From assembly GCA_034440575.1 (NCBI GenBank), contig JAOTOL010001622.1, positions 405,001-469,000 on the forward strand: 64,000 nt of DNA, written 5' to 3'. Positions within the stretch are counted from its first letter, which is position 1; each line of letters opens with the position of its first letter. The stretch is from Imbricaverruca yamaguchii (Eukaryota; Arthropoda; Thecostraca; Neoverrucidae). Shown piece after piece: positions 25,501-33,189 of the stretch. The notes below the pieces were generated by a model. It was not told where the DNA came from. It was given only the letters and a program-made list of their open reading frames with translations, and did no database searches. The position numbers were made by a program, and so were the translations under genes.

Positions 25501-28500
25501 TTCAGGATAAAAACCTAACCAAACCTGACATAGCGAAACCAAGCCACTTTTTAATACATCAAGGCACAATGCCAGACTGACGTTTTGAGAGAAAAAAAAA
25601 CTGCAGAAACTCGGCAGTAGTGCACTTCTAATGATTCTCAGGCTCAGTGAAATTGCACAATATGTATCATATTTCACTGCATCTATATATCTATATATTT
25701 TACCATATGTTTAACCAATGATGTGATGTCAAGTGTGCAATAAACACAGTACAAGCTTTTGCTGTTTGTACGCACCGCATAGCGCCGAATTTGAATCAGA
25801 CATGTTAGTTGCTGTATTACCACCATAACAGATTACCTACCCTTGTAAGCTTCATATTTTCGTTAAAATGAGTAACATTTCAGTATCAAAAGCCCTCGCC
25901 TTAGTATCTATGACAAGAGTCTGTTGGCAAACTTCGCACGGAACAATTAAACGTATAGTTCCCTGTGCGTTTCAGGCTTGGCAGCTTTGAAACTCCACAC
26001 GTGTGACGTCATTGCTACGAGAAGGTCTTCAAATCGATGACAACCCTTAAGTGAAATTATTAAATTATGCTGTAAATGATCAACAGCGATAAAAATATTC
26101 CAGTTTTGTCTATGAAGTATTATCACGGTTTTTGGCAACCAAAATCACATTACGCGAAGCTTGTCCTCTCATCGGTTGTTCCCAGGCCTACAAACAAGCC
26201 GACGCGGAGGGTTACGGCCACTACCAGCCAACGCTGGGGAACCGGAAGGGAGAGAATGAACAAAGGGCGAAGGTGGTAAGTGCATAACCATGTCTTATTG
26301 GCACCCTCCTCGAAGGCTTTCTCAGCCGAATGCATCCAAACGGAAGGCTCGGATGCGCCCCGACAACGACAAGCACAGTGATGATGATGAGCTGGAGTTT
26401 AGAAGCGCTTCGACTACCAGGGCCAATTTGCGTCAAAAACTATACCATAAACAATACACGATGCTGCTATATTAGCCAGCTATTACTCCTCGCTGGTGGC
26501 GGTATGTCACCTCCAAGCGTGCTTGTCGCAGGAAGGTAGAAATGTTTTCCAGACGCCAAGACCTTTTTATTGATTATTTGGGCTTAAGGACGCGCCGACT
26601 ACAAGGTCATTTAGCGCCCATAACAGTTGACGCCACGACCCCACAGCAGTCGGCTGTCGACGATGTGAGGGGCGGGGATGGCCGAGTGGTTAAGGTGTCG
26701 GGCTATGGGTACCAAAGGTCCCGGGTTCGACTCTAGCGCCACTCAGGACATTTCCCAATCCCGCGGCCCACCGGCGAAACAGTGTGGGCGGCGCCATTAG
26801 CCGTGAATGTGCATAAAGTGTGTCGTGAACCAACCAATAAACAAACAATAAACATCGACGATGTGAAACGGCAGAACGGACGGCCAGACGGCCGAACCGA
26901 TGCGCGTGTACTCACAGGCAGTTCCGGTGGCGGTTCCACGGCAGGATGATCACCTTCCTCTGTGCGCACGACCAGGCGACCCGGCTGTCGTCGGGCGCGA
27001 ACACGCACGGTATGGTGTCCGGGTCACACTTGCCGCCCAGGTCACCGGCCAGCTGCAGCTCGCCCACCTTAACGGAGGCGCCTGCAGACGTGACGTGATC
27101 GCAGTTACACGCCCACCTTAACAGAGACACCTACAGACGTGCCGCAGTAGCACCTATTGACACGTCGACTTTAATAGGAGCACTTGTGGACGTGACGTCA
27201 TGTCAGTTAGTTACACGTCCTCTTAACCCGTCCCGTCTCGGGGGGTCTTCAACCCCCCCCCCCCCAGGTTTCTCGTGGGTAGTGGACGAACGGCGCTGGG
27301 CAGCGCGCCCAAATTTGGCATACCTTTTCCCACATCAATTTGGCATGCTGTTTCAAAATTTGGAAGTCAGATCATCTAGGGTCAATGAGTTAGTCAAGGT
27401 CAAGTGAGGTCGTCTCCAAAAACGTTCAACCAGTCCTCACGCTTTGACGGATGCAGATATATTAATGAAACTTTCAGCGTTTGCTTATCTTTAGGGATGC
27501 AACAAAACGTATGAGTGGAATGTTTTCATTTGTTTCGTTTTTGACTACATATAAATTTTGCGTATTTGCCAAATTGCAGTTCCAATAGAGGATTCTGGCT
27601 AAAGTAAGCATTTTTATTAGTGCAAGTTGACTTCCAACAACGTTTTGCGGTCTGCTCTACCCATTGGAAAATGAAAATTAAAGAAAACTTGAAAACTCAA
27701 AATTTTGCACTTAAGAAAAGCATTGGGGGAGGGGCCAAAAACAATTAAAGCACTGGTCGATTTCGTTGTCCTTTTCTCATTCCAAAAAAAAAAATTGTTT
27801 TTCATATATCCCCAAAATGAACTTCCCAGAGCCAAAAACATAATGTAAGTCGTGAAAAGTCGTGAAAATCTACCCCCTGGTGACGTCACTTTTGGGGGAC
27901 AATTGTTTTGGGGGTGGACTCGGACCCTACTCGTCGAGCGCTTTCTGATGACACCTTTTCCGTTTACGTGCGATGCTTAGTTTGGATTTTAGAGGGAGGT
28001 TACTAACCCTCCCCCGAGACGGGGTGTGAGGATCTGACCGGAAAGACGACGCGGGTTAACAGAGGCACCTACAGAGGTGCTGGCAACTACCGTCCACCTT
28101 AACGCCCGCCCACCTTAGCAGACACCTGCAGGTGGTACTTGACAAATCGACCAGAGCCGTACACCCTCGTGGTACGCATCTCGTGCACAATCGTGCGATA
28201 GGATAATGGCACGCGTAGATTTCGCCTATTCAAGCCTGTGACTCCAGGGTTTTCAACAACAAAAAAAAACTAGTCACGGCACTTTTTTGCAAAGATTGCC
28301 AGAGATTCTTGATCGCCATTGTAAGATTTTTGCCTGGATGTGAACATAAAACGCAAGATGTCGTTGAGGTAGAAAACGTCCGTAGAATGCATAATTGACA
28401 TTGTTTATATATTTGAGCCAGTGACCTAAAGCTACGTGACCTTTTTTTACTCGGATGTGCCACACGAATCACACTTTTTGCTTGTTCAGAACATGCTCTG

Positions 28501-31500
28501 ATATGTTAGTTTCCAATAAGCAAATACAACTCTTTTCCCGTCAATTATCAGGTTTTTGGTTACTTGCAAGGCCCGTTTGTTTTCTCCTTCAGCTTGCTGA
28601 CGCTAATTTTTCAGGGAAGCCGCAGCTATGGAGAAAGGCGCGTTATGTTCCCGTACAGTGTAGTTGGTGGTGGATTGGAGTTTAGGGGCGCGTCGACATC
28701 AAGGGTCACTTTGCGCCCATACCGTACAGTGTAGTTGATATCCATGATCTCCGTTTGATAACCTTCAGATATTTGAACGCTGGTTTGCAACACAGCTATC
28801 CGTATATAATTATGAGACATCACGGAGTAAATGTTCAAAAATGAAGCCTTCCTCAGTGAAGACATTCAAAATGACTACAAGGTTCTGCACGGTCAGATAA
28901 AGTATCAAGCAACTCAACATAAGCTTGGCACTCCATTCCTGGTGGGAAGTTACGAGAGAGTTCAACACGAGTTCCGAGAACAGTTTGGCACTCCACTGTA
29001 ACATTCCTGGTGAAAAGTCATGGAGAAAGTTCTTGTTTGTTTATTGGTTGGTTCACGACACACGAGGTGCCCGTGGTACCCGACAGAGGTGCCCGTGGTC
29101 CGACAGATGTCCCCGTGGTCCAACAGAGGTGCCCGTGGTCCGACAGAGGTCCCGTGGTCCGACATCCCGTGGTCCACGAGGTGACCGTGGTCCGACATGT
29201 CCTCGTGGTCGACAGATGTCCCCGTGGTCGACAGATGTCCCCGTGGTCCGACAGAGGTGACCGTGGTCCGACAGATGTCCCCGTGGTCAGACAGATGTCC
29301 CCGTGGTCCGACAGATGTCCCGTGGTCCCAAGTCTGGTCGCGATCCCTTGTCCGACAGATTCCCTGTCACAGATGTCCCCGTGGTCCACAAGTACGTGTC
29401 CAAGAGGTGCCCGTGTCACAGATGTCCCGTTACAAGTCCGTGTCACAATGTCCCGTGTCCCAAGGTGTCCGTGGTCCGACAGTCCCGTGTCCACAGAGTC
29501 CCGTGTCACAGATGTCCCCGTGGTCGACAGAGGTGCGTGGTCCACAGATGTCCCCGTGGTCAGACAATGTCCCATGGTCCGACAAGGTACCGTCAACAGA
29601 TGTCCCCGTGTCCCAGAGGTACCGTGTCACAAGTCGTGGTCCGACAGATGTCCGTGGTCACAGATGTCCCTTCAAGGTGACCTCAAATGTCCCCGTGTAC
29701 AGAGTCCCGTGGTCGACAGATGTCCCCGTTCCTTAACCTAAAGCCCGTGTCCACAGAGGTGCCCGTGGTCAGACAGATGTCCCGTGGTCCACAGAGGTGC
29801 CCGTGGTCCGACAGATGTCCCCGTGGTCCGACAGATGTCCCCGTGGTCAGACAGATGTCCCCGTGGTCCGACAGATGTCCCCGTGGTCAGACAGATGTCC
29901 CCGTGGTCCGACAGAGGTGACCGTGGTCAGACAGATGTCCCCGTGGTCAGACAGATGTCCCCGTGGTCAGACAGATGTCCCCGTGGTCCGACAGAGGTGC
30001 CGTGGTACAGAGTCCCCCGACAGATGTCCCCGTGGTCCACAGACAAGGTGACCGTGGTCAGACAGATGTCCCCGTGGCACAATGCCCGTGGTCGACAGAT
30101 GCCCAGGTGAAGAGTCGTGGCAGAGGTGACCGTGGTCCGACAGAGGTGACCGTGGTCCGACAGATGTCCCCCGTGGTCAGACAGATGTCCCCGTGGTCCG
30201 ACAAGATGTCCCCGTGGTCCGACAGATGTCCCCGTGGTCAGCAGATGTCCCCGTGGTCGACAGATGTCCCCGTGGTCAGACAATGTCCCCGTGGTCCGAC
30301 AGAGTGTCCGTGGTCAGACAGATGTCCCGTGGTCCCGTGGTCAACAGATGTCTCGTGGTCCGAAGACCTTGAAGATGTCCCAGTACCGTGGTCCGACAGA
30401 GGTGACCGTGGTCAGACAGATGTCCCCGTGGTCCCACAGAGGTGACCGTGGTCCGACAGAAGTGACCGTGGTCAGACAGATGTCCCCGTGGTCCGACAGA
30501 TGTCCCCGTGGTCCGGCAGAGGCGACCCCGATTCGACAGAGATGCCCGTGCACCCCCCCCCCCCAACTGTTCTTCCGACGCTCGTGGGGGCGACCACAGG
30601 CATGCCACGTGTGTAAGCAACACACTTAGTGACGTCCGACGACTTTCTCTCGCGCGCCGGCTGTGACGCACACCAAGGCCGGCCGGGGACGTTGGCCTCA
30701 GACCCGCAGACACGCACACGCACACGCACACGCACACGCACACGTGCAGGGTGCCGAGGCCAGTGGCCTCACTGTAACGGGCGAGCGGGCGGCACACGCC
30801 TGATGGTGAGAGGTGTGTGGCGGGGAGGAGGCAGAGGCGGGGGCGGGGGCGGGGGAGGAGGCGGGGGCGGCGGTTGGATGCAGGGAAGAGACGGCCAATT
30901 ATAGGATGGGTGTGGATAACTTAAACGCAACATACGGATCGGACACGGTTGAGTTCAGGGGAAGACAGGCCATTCTCGATGGATACTCGTTTCGAACGAT
31001 GTCGGTGCATGTCAATACTTACAGGAACTTAAAAGAGTTAGTATTTGTTGGTTATCATGTGAATTGATTCAAGCATGAATTTGAATTACGCTAGTCACAT
31101 AGCACTTATAATTCCAAAATGAATCAATCAAGCTCATTCACTAAGACGTGCTGTAAAATCTGATGCAGGCTTGAAATACCCGGTATTTCACCTATCTAAT
31201 CATATATAAAGATCAACATGCCGGCACGAATGAAATAGGTATAAAAATAGTGAACATCTTGGAGGTAACCAGAATGAGTGATGTTAGATGATGTCAAACG
31301 AATTGCCATCAAGTATGATCTTGCACTCATATTTGATAATTTCAGGACACTAAACACAAAATATAGTTTGCTTTTCATTCTCACGTAATATAAATATTGT
31401 TTCCCATACATTTCAGGCGTACACTTCGACTTACAGTTCTGCTTCAGTCTGAATCACTCGCATCACAATACATATGTAAATTGCACATAAGTCGTAATAT

Positions 31501-31605
31501 CAATTCTTCTTCCCGTATGTAAAATGCACATTCTGATTTACAGTTTTACGTGAGCAGGAATCATTCACATGAGTATGCATATGTAAACCAAGCCTTCAAC
31601 GTACG

Positions 31606-31641
<36 letters not shown>

Positions 31642-33173
31642 TGCACACACCAATACTCAGTATCACAGCAATCCGAAAACTCATGGACCGCCATTGGTGA
31701 AGACCAGTACTCTCTCTTTCTTTTCATCTCCGCTCGCGGGTCACCAGACCACTACACCCCTTCGTAATATCGGCTAACTTATCGTAAGGTTTTTACCAGA
31801 GGCGTCGCCAGGGAATTATGCTAGGGAGGATCCGAGAGGCCTGAGTGGGAATGTTAGTGTGATCATTGGCCAAAGCGAAGTCTCGTGGCTCCGCCACTAT
31901 GTGCAATCAACAATCGTTTATGCTGAATTTACTCTTCCCCCTTGATCCGCAATTGGCGAAGTGTTACTCTCGTTGTGCCATTGCCTGTAGTGAATGAACG
32001 TGTGTCGAGAATTAACTCCACCCTCTCAACTTTCCGATGGTGAAGTAAAATGACGCTTTGAGAAAGCCGGTTACATGTTGCCCATTTGTTCTTCCCCGTC
32101 TCGGCACGTGACATAGTAAGATTCAAAATATGCATTTATGATGTTAGTAAGCAAAATAGCATGAGCAGTTGGATTCAATGCTGCAATAACCTGAATAGCA
32201 AAACAATGGAAATATTCAGATGCATGTGCTGTTTCTGAGTGTTCTGAAAAATAGGTCAGAGGTGCGTCTCGCTACTACTGGAGCCGCCTCCAATGTGGTT
32301 ACGAAACTTAGTTTTTCGGGATGAAGTAGAAAAAAGTTCGGAAAAGTGACCGAGTATCACAAAAGGCTCAACCACACAATGTTATGTAACGACAACCAGA
32401 AAACAGGAGTCCACCACCCTCCCTCTCCTATCAAAATAAGGTTAAGTCTAATTTAAAGTGCATCATACCAAAATACTCAGCATCACCCTACTATGCAGTA
32501 GTTTGCAGGAGTCACTTAGTATCTAACTATGTGCAAAAGCAATTTGTGACAAAGTTGACCATTGGAAATTTCGTCAGTGACAAGCTTTTTCACCCATGGT
32601 TAGGGGCTTTAATGAAATCCGCTGTGATTGTTGAAAGCTCACCTCAGTCGGTGTCGACGCTGACCCTATCGAAGCATCGAGGGGCGTAGCATCGAGCACA
32701 GTACCATCCGGACAGCGGCTAGATATTTAGTATATTGGTGAGGAGACAGAAAGCTGTTTTGCGATAGGTACCCAGTAAATTCAGAATATTTGGTGCCACA
32801 AAATATTCCTTCTTTTTAAAGTGGAACTGAATTGAGATGGATCGAAAATGTGATGGATCATCAAAATGACTAGAAAATTGCAAGATGATCATCCTGGCAC
32901 CAAGCGTGCACTACCGAAGACAGGGGTGGCCGTGTATGGCGTATGTGGTCCCTTGGGTATATTCACCAAGGTAGTGCCCTGACAAGACCTCGCCTTTTCA
33001 TGAACTATATCCTGTGTTGGAAATATATCAGTGACGAACGGCACAAAAGGCAGATCTTTTAGATCGTCATTGCTAACCCCCCCAAACAAAATGACGTGGT
33101 GGAGCTACTGCTCGCAACTTTAGACAACCGTCCACTTACTGGCTTGTAGGTCTCTCGACACGCTTGCAACCAT
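1447..33173 (-). CDS. WSB1: WSB1/WSB2-like WD-repeat and SOCS-box protein, 5' six exons (partial)
   Basis: WSB proteins are substrate receptors of Cullin-RING E3 ubiquitin ligases: a WD40 propeller binds the target and a C-terminal SOCS box binds Elongin B/C. I joined minus-strand exons 33173-33140, 27081-26916, 19822-19679, 6401-6215, 2394-2272 and 1597-1447. All five introns are GT-AG and the phases (1,2,2,0,0) agree. The product of about 268 residues follows vertebrate WSB1 in order: a short N-terminus, the KCDPD...FAPD...AW block, the linker, then WD repeats containing LLATGHPNGRIRLW, VRDVQFAPD, AWDLSDDGNM and LEGHRHE...SLDTRAIVWD. WSB1 has roughly 420 residues, so about a third, including the SOCS box, lies left of base 1. 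WSB1 versus WSB2 orthology cannot be decided here. Introns are large and full of repeats. Confidence 0.85.
1694..1871 (+). mobile_element. tRNA-derived SINE, family A, copy 1
   Basis: The head resembles a tRNA, with A box TGGCCGATTGGTTAAGG and B box GGTTCGACAC. A tRNA-unrelated body follows, ending AATAAACAAACA. Imperfect target-site duplications AACGATYCACACCA lie at 1680-1693 and 1872-1885. Same family and strand as 26669-26854 and 36759-36942. Confidence 0.88.
2272..2394 (-). CDS. WSB1: WSB-like gene, exon 5 (WD repeat)
   Basis: The acceptor is CCGGCAG|GCG and the donor AAGCTG|GTGAGC; 123 bp, 41 codons, phase 0 at both ends. It encodes AWDLSDDGNMYK, then LLRCGWRPDGRQLVACGRSK. The WSB1 equivalents are VWDLKDDGNM and SCAFSPDSSMLCSVGASK. 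The Gly-His of this repeat is replaced by SECRV, an unusual loss for a WD blade. Confidence 0.88.
2560..3350 (+). mobile_element. Degraded TTAA-type MITE (piggyBac-like), copy 1
   Basis: It aligns along its length with the 819-bp element at 9321-10139, sharing GTCGCACGAAA, CCAGGACCA, AAAATGCTTACTTTAGCC and GATAAGCAAACGCTGAAAG. The right end is followed by TTAA at 3351-3354. The left end and its TTAA have diverged. It has no coding capacity. Confidence 0.75.
3355..4542. other. Intron stretch with a CpG-rich patch
   Basis: From 3770 to 4200 the sequence is C/G-rich, starting with a poly-C tract and containing ATTGGCG and GGCGCGCC. It looks promoter-like but I find no linked exon. The remainder shows nothing I can name. 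Confidence 0.3.
4543..5128 (-). mobile_element. Composite repeat B with internal tRNA-like head, copy 1
   Basis: On the minus strand, about 250 bp of unique repeat lead into a tRNA-like head (GGTAGCTCACTTGGTTAAAG as A box, GGTTCGAGTC as B box), then a body ending CCCAGCAACAACTGGG. The whole arrangement recurs at 18514-19080 on the other strand, so this is one repeat family rather than a chance neighbour pair. The tRNA part is a SINE head, not a functional tRNA. Confidence 0.85.
5129..6214. other. Intron stretch, nothing recognised
   Basis: A minus-strand open frame of 167 codons (5390-5893) overlaps plus-strand frames and has no recognisable domain. I treat the stretch as intron of the WSB-like gene. 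Confidence 0.3.
6215..6401 (-). CDS. WSB1: WSB-like gene, exon 4 (WD repeat)
   Basis: The acceptor is GTCTTACAG|A and the donor CTCAAG|GTAGCG; 187 bp. It encodes residues of about 115-177: FDFTQTPLLATGHPNGRIRL, then LLLELMDHRGAVRDVQFAPD and VSVSADKTLK. These line up without gaps with LLLATGLNNGRIKIW, LVDHTEVVRDLTFAPDGS and SASRDKTL of WSB1. The WD40 strand pattern is plain. It ends on a codon boundary and joins AWDLSDDG of exon 5. Confidence 0.9.
6573..7085 (-). mobile_element. 5'-truncated LINE, 3' end of reverse transcriptase ORF
   Basis: On the minus strand one frame reads VFHYNKLPTETNTSRLSNFK, typical of the conserved C-terminal end of non-LTR reverse transcriptases (N/KLP...F/NFK). It continues for about 80 more codons. 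The element ends in an (AAAT)n tail, seen on the plus strand as TTTATTTATTTATTTA at about 6579-6594. It is a dead fragment; the clade is not certain. Confidence 0.5.
7090..8310. other. Intron stretch with GC-rich overlapping ORFs
   Basis: From 7500 to 8100 several GC-rich frames overlap on both strands. One minus frame holds WTCSMSCA and another CNRTAHKRC, faintly like a broken thrombospondin type-1 repeat, but no single frame carries the motif. I do not call a gene. Confidence 0.25.
8315..8490 (+). repeat. Minisatellite, about 25-bp unit
   Basis: About seven imperfect copies of a unit containing CACACGGAGGTGCCGTGAC. Copies differ by small indels. Confidence 0.85.
8491..9316. other. Intron stretch, nothing recognised
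   Basis: AT-rich in its second half with small local repeats (TTCAGGTCAGGTATTCAGGT). There is no coding signal I trust. Confidence 0.3.
9321..10139 (+). mobile_element. TTAA-type MITE (piggyBac-like), copy 2, complete
   Basis: 819 bp bounded by TTAA at 9317-9320 and 10140-10143. The ends are CCCGCGCCGTCTC on the left and GAGACAGGACGGG on the right, a short terminal inverted repeat starting CCCG. A TTAA duplication with a CCC start is the piggyBac hallmark. It has no transposase ORF, so it is non-autonomous. The copy at 27237-28055 has the same length. Confidence 0.85.
10470..10826 (+). repeat. 11-bp tandem array, left arm
   Basis: Roughly 30 copies of GGGCACACACT with single-base variants. 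The array resumes at 10890-11030 beyond a 59-bp inserted element. Long open frames across it reflect the repeat, not coding. Confidence 0.9.
10827..10885 (+). mobile_element. Short 55-60 bp dispersed element (nano-retroposon), copy a
   Basis: It begins GTTGGTTGGTTGGTTATTTG and carries TTAGGGACGC and GGTCATATAGGGCC. It interrupts the 11-bp array, so the flanking repeat hides any target-site duplication. Confidence 0.7.
11278..11318 (+). repeat. (GGTGC)n microsatellite
   Basis: About eight perfect pentamers. Confidence 0.95.
11440..11880. other. GC-rich core of the foldback-like element
   Basis: Both strands are open for about 120-140 codons (plus 11590-11943, minus 11441-11872), but neither translation resembles a known protein. 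If this element carries cargo, it would be here. I see no transposase motif. Confidence 0.3.
11885..12400 (+). repeat. Irregular minisatellite, about 30-bp unit
   Basis: Degenerate copies of a unit built from GTCGTCAGTACCTTCAGTCG and CAGTAGTGTNGGTC. They are interspersed with islands of the 11-bp GTGCCCGGTGT repeat at 12000-12090 and 12170-12240. Confidence 0.85.
12470..12800 (-). repeat. 11-bp tandem array, right arm
   Basis: About 30 copies of GTGCCCGGTGT, the reverse complement of the left-arm unit. Confidence 0.9.
13068..13205 (+). mobile_element. LINE 3'-end fragment
   Basis: It matches the LINE end at 42160-42300, sharing ATCACAAACTACTG and GCATTACACGAACAT. Only about 135 bp remain. 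Confidence 0.55.
13210..14420. other. AT-rich intron stretch with homopolymer tracts
   Basis: Poly-C at 13228-13241, and a C-A-C homopolymer block at 13625-13682 that may hide an assembly error. No gene is seen. Confidence 0.4.
14705..14764 (-). mobile_element. Short 60-bp dispersed element, copy b, with 14-bp target duplication
   Basis: It is exactly 60 bp, starting GGGCGCTGCATGACC and ending in (CCAA)n-type sequence. It is flanked by perfect duplications CATCTCAATATGAT at 14691-14704 and 14765-14778. It lies inside exon 1 of the plus-strand gene. Insert plus duplication (74 bp) shifts the frame and leads into a stop. Confidence 0.92.
15278..15443 (+). pseudogene. Exon 2 of the broken transposon-type gene
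   Basis: A lysine- and arginine-rich linker: SSEAQKQTKGKGKLREATRL, then TPGATPEKRRRSDTD. Both splice sites are consensus. The basic run EKRRR may be a nuclear signal. Confidence 0.6.
15923..16400 (+). pseudogene. Exon 3 of the broken transposon-type gene
   Basis: Starts after GTGTATTTCAG. About 158 residues; ends around GSGGTHSVC with a possible donor AGC|GTGTGT at 16401. The conserved LRPRHCVLAGSGGTHSVC block is the best family marker. Downstream exons expected in the family are absent. Confidence 0.65.
16558..16632 (+). repeat. (GCTGGT)n hexanucleotide microsatellite
   Basis: About twelve near-perfect hexamers. Open in every frame because the period is a multiple of three. Confidence 0.95.
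16690..16810 (-). mobile_element. tRNA-like SINE fragment
   Basis: The minus strand reads GGGTGGCGCAGTCGGCTAAT, an A-box-like tRNA start, followed by unrelated sequence. No clear B box, so it is a truncated or decayed SINE. Confidence 0.4.
16811..18513. other. Intron stretch with two decayed copies of the short dispersed element
   Basis: 17342-17390 and 17494-17530 carry the TTAGGGCNGC signature of the 55-60 bp element without visible target duplications. No gene is recognised in the remainder. Confidence 0.4.
18514..19080 (+). mobile_element. Composite repeat B with internal tRNA-like head, copy 2
   Basis: The order matches 5128-4543: about 260 bp of leader, tRNA-like head at 18777 (GGTAGCTCAGTTGGTTAGAG, then GGTTCGAGTC), and body ending CCCAGCAACAACTCGG. 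A (TTTA)n tail and poly-A run follow. The divergence between copies suggests an old family. Confidence 0.85.
19085..19678. other. Intron stretch next to exon 3
   Basis: Contains a duplicated CAGGTCAGTGTAATCATCT (about 19180-19214) and a short imperfect repeat of GAGACACG-type units at 19560-19625. Nothing else recognised. Confidence 0.35.
19679..19822 (-). CDS. WSB1: WSB-like gene, exon 3
   Basis: The acceptor is TTTCAG|G and the donor AAAAG|GTAACG; 144 bp, phase 2 at both ends. It encodes VRDNGKN...APLDDREVVISTG...MTFWMGC...GSWKR. This corresponds to the variable linker and the REHIIDCGDIVWSLAFG segment of WSB1. The linker is shorter than in vertebrates. Identity is lower here than in the WD exons, but the phases and the join into exon 4 (WKR|FDF, against WHRFRF in WSB1) are convincing. 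Confidence 0.8.
20153..20450 (+). repeat. Minisatellite, 42-bp unit
   Basis: About seven copies of a 42-bp unit containing GCCGAGACCGAGACAGGGCG. As 42 is a multiple of three, both strands stay open. It lies in a WSB intron, so I do not call it coding. Confidence 0.95.
20450..21240 (+). repeat. Minisatellite, 33-bp unit
   Basis: About 24 copies of a 33-bp unit starting GTGCCCGGGGTCAGCGGACC. Three variants of the second half alternate (GACACCGCCAGTA, GACACAGTCAGTA, GGCGCCGCCAGTA). It directly abuts the 42-bp array. It produces 437-, 460- and 524-codon frames on both strands. Confidence 0.95.
21245..22019. other. Intron stretch, nothing recognised
   Basis: The ends of minisatellite-driven open frames run into the first 300 bp. 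No independent coding evidence. Confidence 0.35.
22020..22510 (+). repeat. Minisatellite dense in palindromic CACGTG
   Basis: A 15-bp unit, CCTCGTCACACGTGT, is arranged in a higher-order pattern with GGGCCACACCAGCAGATACG-type spacers. About 22 CACGTG hexamers fall in under 500 bp; the core GACACGTGTC is itself palindromic. Confidence 0.95.
22511..23321. other. Intron stretch, GC-rich
   Basis: 22740-23270 is GC-rich, with a two-copy local repeat of CCGGCACCGGACGNCCATCA at about 22977-23018. No exon matches the WSB frame. Confidence 0.35.
23322..24035 (+). repeat. Minisatellite, 54-bp unit
   Basis: About 13 copies of a 54-bp unit containing CGTCCCGCGGCTTCATTGTC. 54 is a multiple of three and several frames on both strands are open; these are shadows of the repeat. 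Variants fall into recognisable sub-types in runs. Confidence 0.95.
24036..26568. other. AT-rich intron stretch
   Basis: Contains an 8-bp repeat (CATATCTC)n at about 25318-25360, bracketed by CCATGGA and TCCATGG. A 93-codon plus frame at 24438 has no recognisable domain. No gene called. Confidence 0.35.
26571..26620 (+). mobile_element. Short dispersed element, copy d
   Basis: TGATTATTTGGGCTTAAGG then GGTCATTTAGCGCCC. The target duplication is not visible. Followed 50 bp later by a SINE. Confidence 0.6.
26669..26854 (+). mobile_element. tRNA-derived SINE, family A, copy 2
   Basis: A box GGCCGAGTGGTTAAGG, B box GGTTCGACTC, tail AATAAACAAACAATAAACA. Perfect 12-bp target duplication TCGACGATGTGA at 26657-26668 and 26855-26866. 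Confidence 0.93.
26916..27081 (-). CDS. WSB1: WSB-like gene, exon 2
   Basis: The acceptor is ...CTGCAG|GC and the donor CCT|GTGAGT. The 166 bp encode residues 12-66, including GGKCDPDTIPCVFAPDDSRV and KVIILPWNR. These match the first propeller block of WSB1, where the vertebrate protein has KKCGRENWTVAFAPDGS and LVPWSQC. A SINE inserted at 26669-26854, only about 60 bp beyond the donor, so the exon has just escaped disruption. Confidence 0.85.
27237..28055 (-). mobile_element. TTAA-type MITE (piggyBac-like), copy 3, complete
   Basis: 819 bp, reverse orientation to copy 2 and identical in length. Flanked by TTAA at 27233-27236 and 28056-28059. Ends CCCGTCCCGTCTCGGG and CGTCGTCTTTCCGG (read inward). 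Non-coding. Confidence 0.88.
28060..28650. other. Intron stretch, nothing recognised
   Basis: Short imperfect repeats of ACCTNCAGANGTG-type motifs run across 27060-27190 and 28060-28130 on both sides of the MITE. These suggest the MITE landed in a small local repeat. Confidence 0.35.
28667..28721 (+). mobile_element. Short 55-bp dispersed element, copy e, with 16-bp target duplication
   Basis: Contains TTTAGGGGCGCGTCGAC and GGTCACTTTGCGCCCAT. Perfect flanking duplication CCGTACAGTGTAGTTG at 28651-28666 and 28722-28737. Confidence 0.92.
28740..29065. other. Intron stretch with a small duplication
   Basis: CTTGGCACTCCATTCCTGGT and TTTGGCACTCCACTGTAACA-type copies at 28923 and 28982. No gene. 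Confidence 0.3.
29066..30560 (+). repeat. Minisatellite, 20-bp unit, about 1.5 kb
   Basis: About 70 copies of CCCCGTGGTCCGACAGATGT, alternating with GTCAGACAG and AGGTGACCGTGG variants. Between 29325 and 29760 the copies are shorter and ragged, with single-base losses, while those on both sides are clean. Confidence 0.95.
30704..30745 (+). repeat. (CACACG)n microsatellite
   Basis: Seven hexamers, next to a G-rich tract. Confidence 0.9.
30820..30885 (+). repeat. G-rich tract with quadruplex potential
   Basis: At least six runs of four or five G, of the form GGGGGCGGGGGCGGGGG. Intramolecular G-quadruplex formation is expected for such spacing. Confidence 0.75.
30900..33120. other. First WSB intron, no recognised gene
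   Basis: AT-rich. (CATACA)n at 31608-31640. No exon, RNA gene or repeat family that I can name. Confidence 0.4.
33140..33173 (-). CDS. WSB1: WSB-like gene, coding exon 1
   Basis: The ATG at 33173 sits in an AAAATGG context at the gene-side edge of a CpG-rich island. Eleven codons (MVASVSRDLQA) are followed by one base and a consensus donor, A|GTAAGT. This phase-1 end is exactly what exon 2 needs, since exon 2 opens with two bases that complete a Ser codon. The exon is too short to recognise by itself; position, phase and island context support it. A different first exon remains possible. Confidence 0.65.
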
Positions 33174-33189
33174 TTTTATTCGAAGGAAC

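Noticed and set aside
29010..30797. Many 80-240 codon frames rich in PRGPTDVPVVRQ-type repeats
   Set aside because: Translations of the 20-bp minisatellite in all frames.
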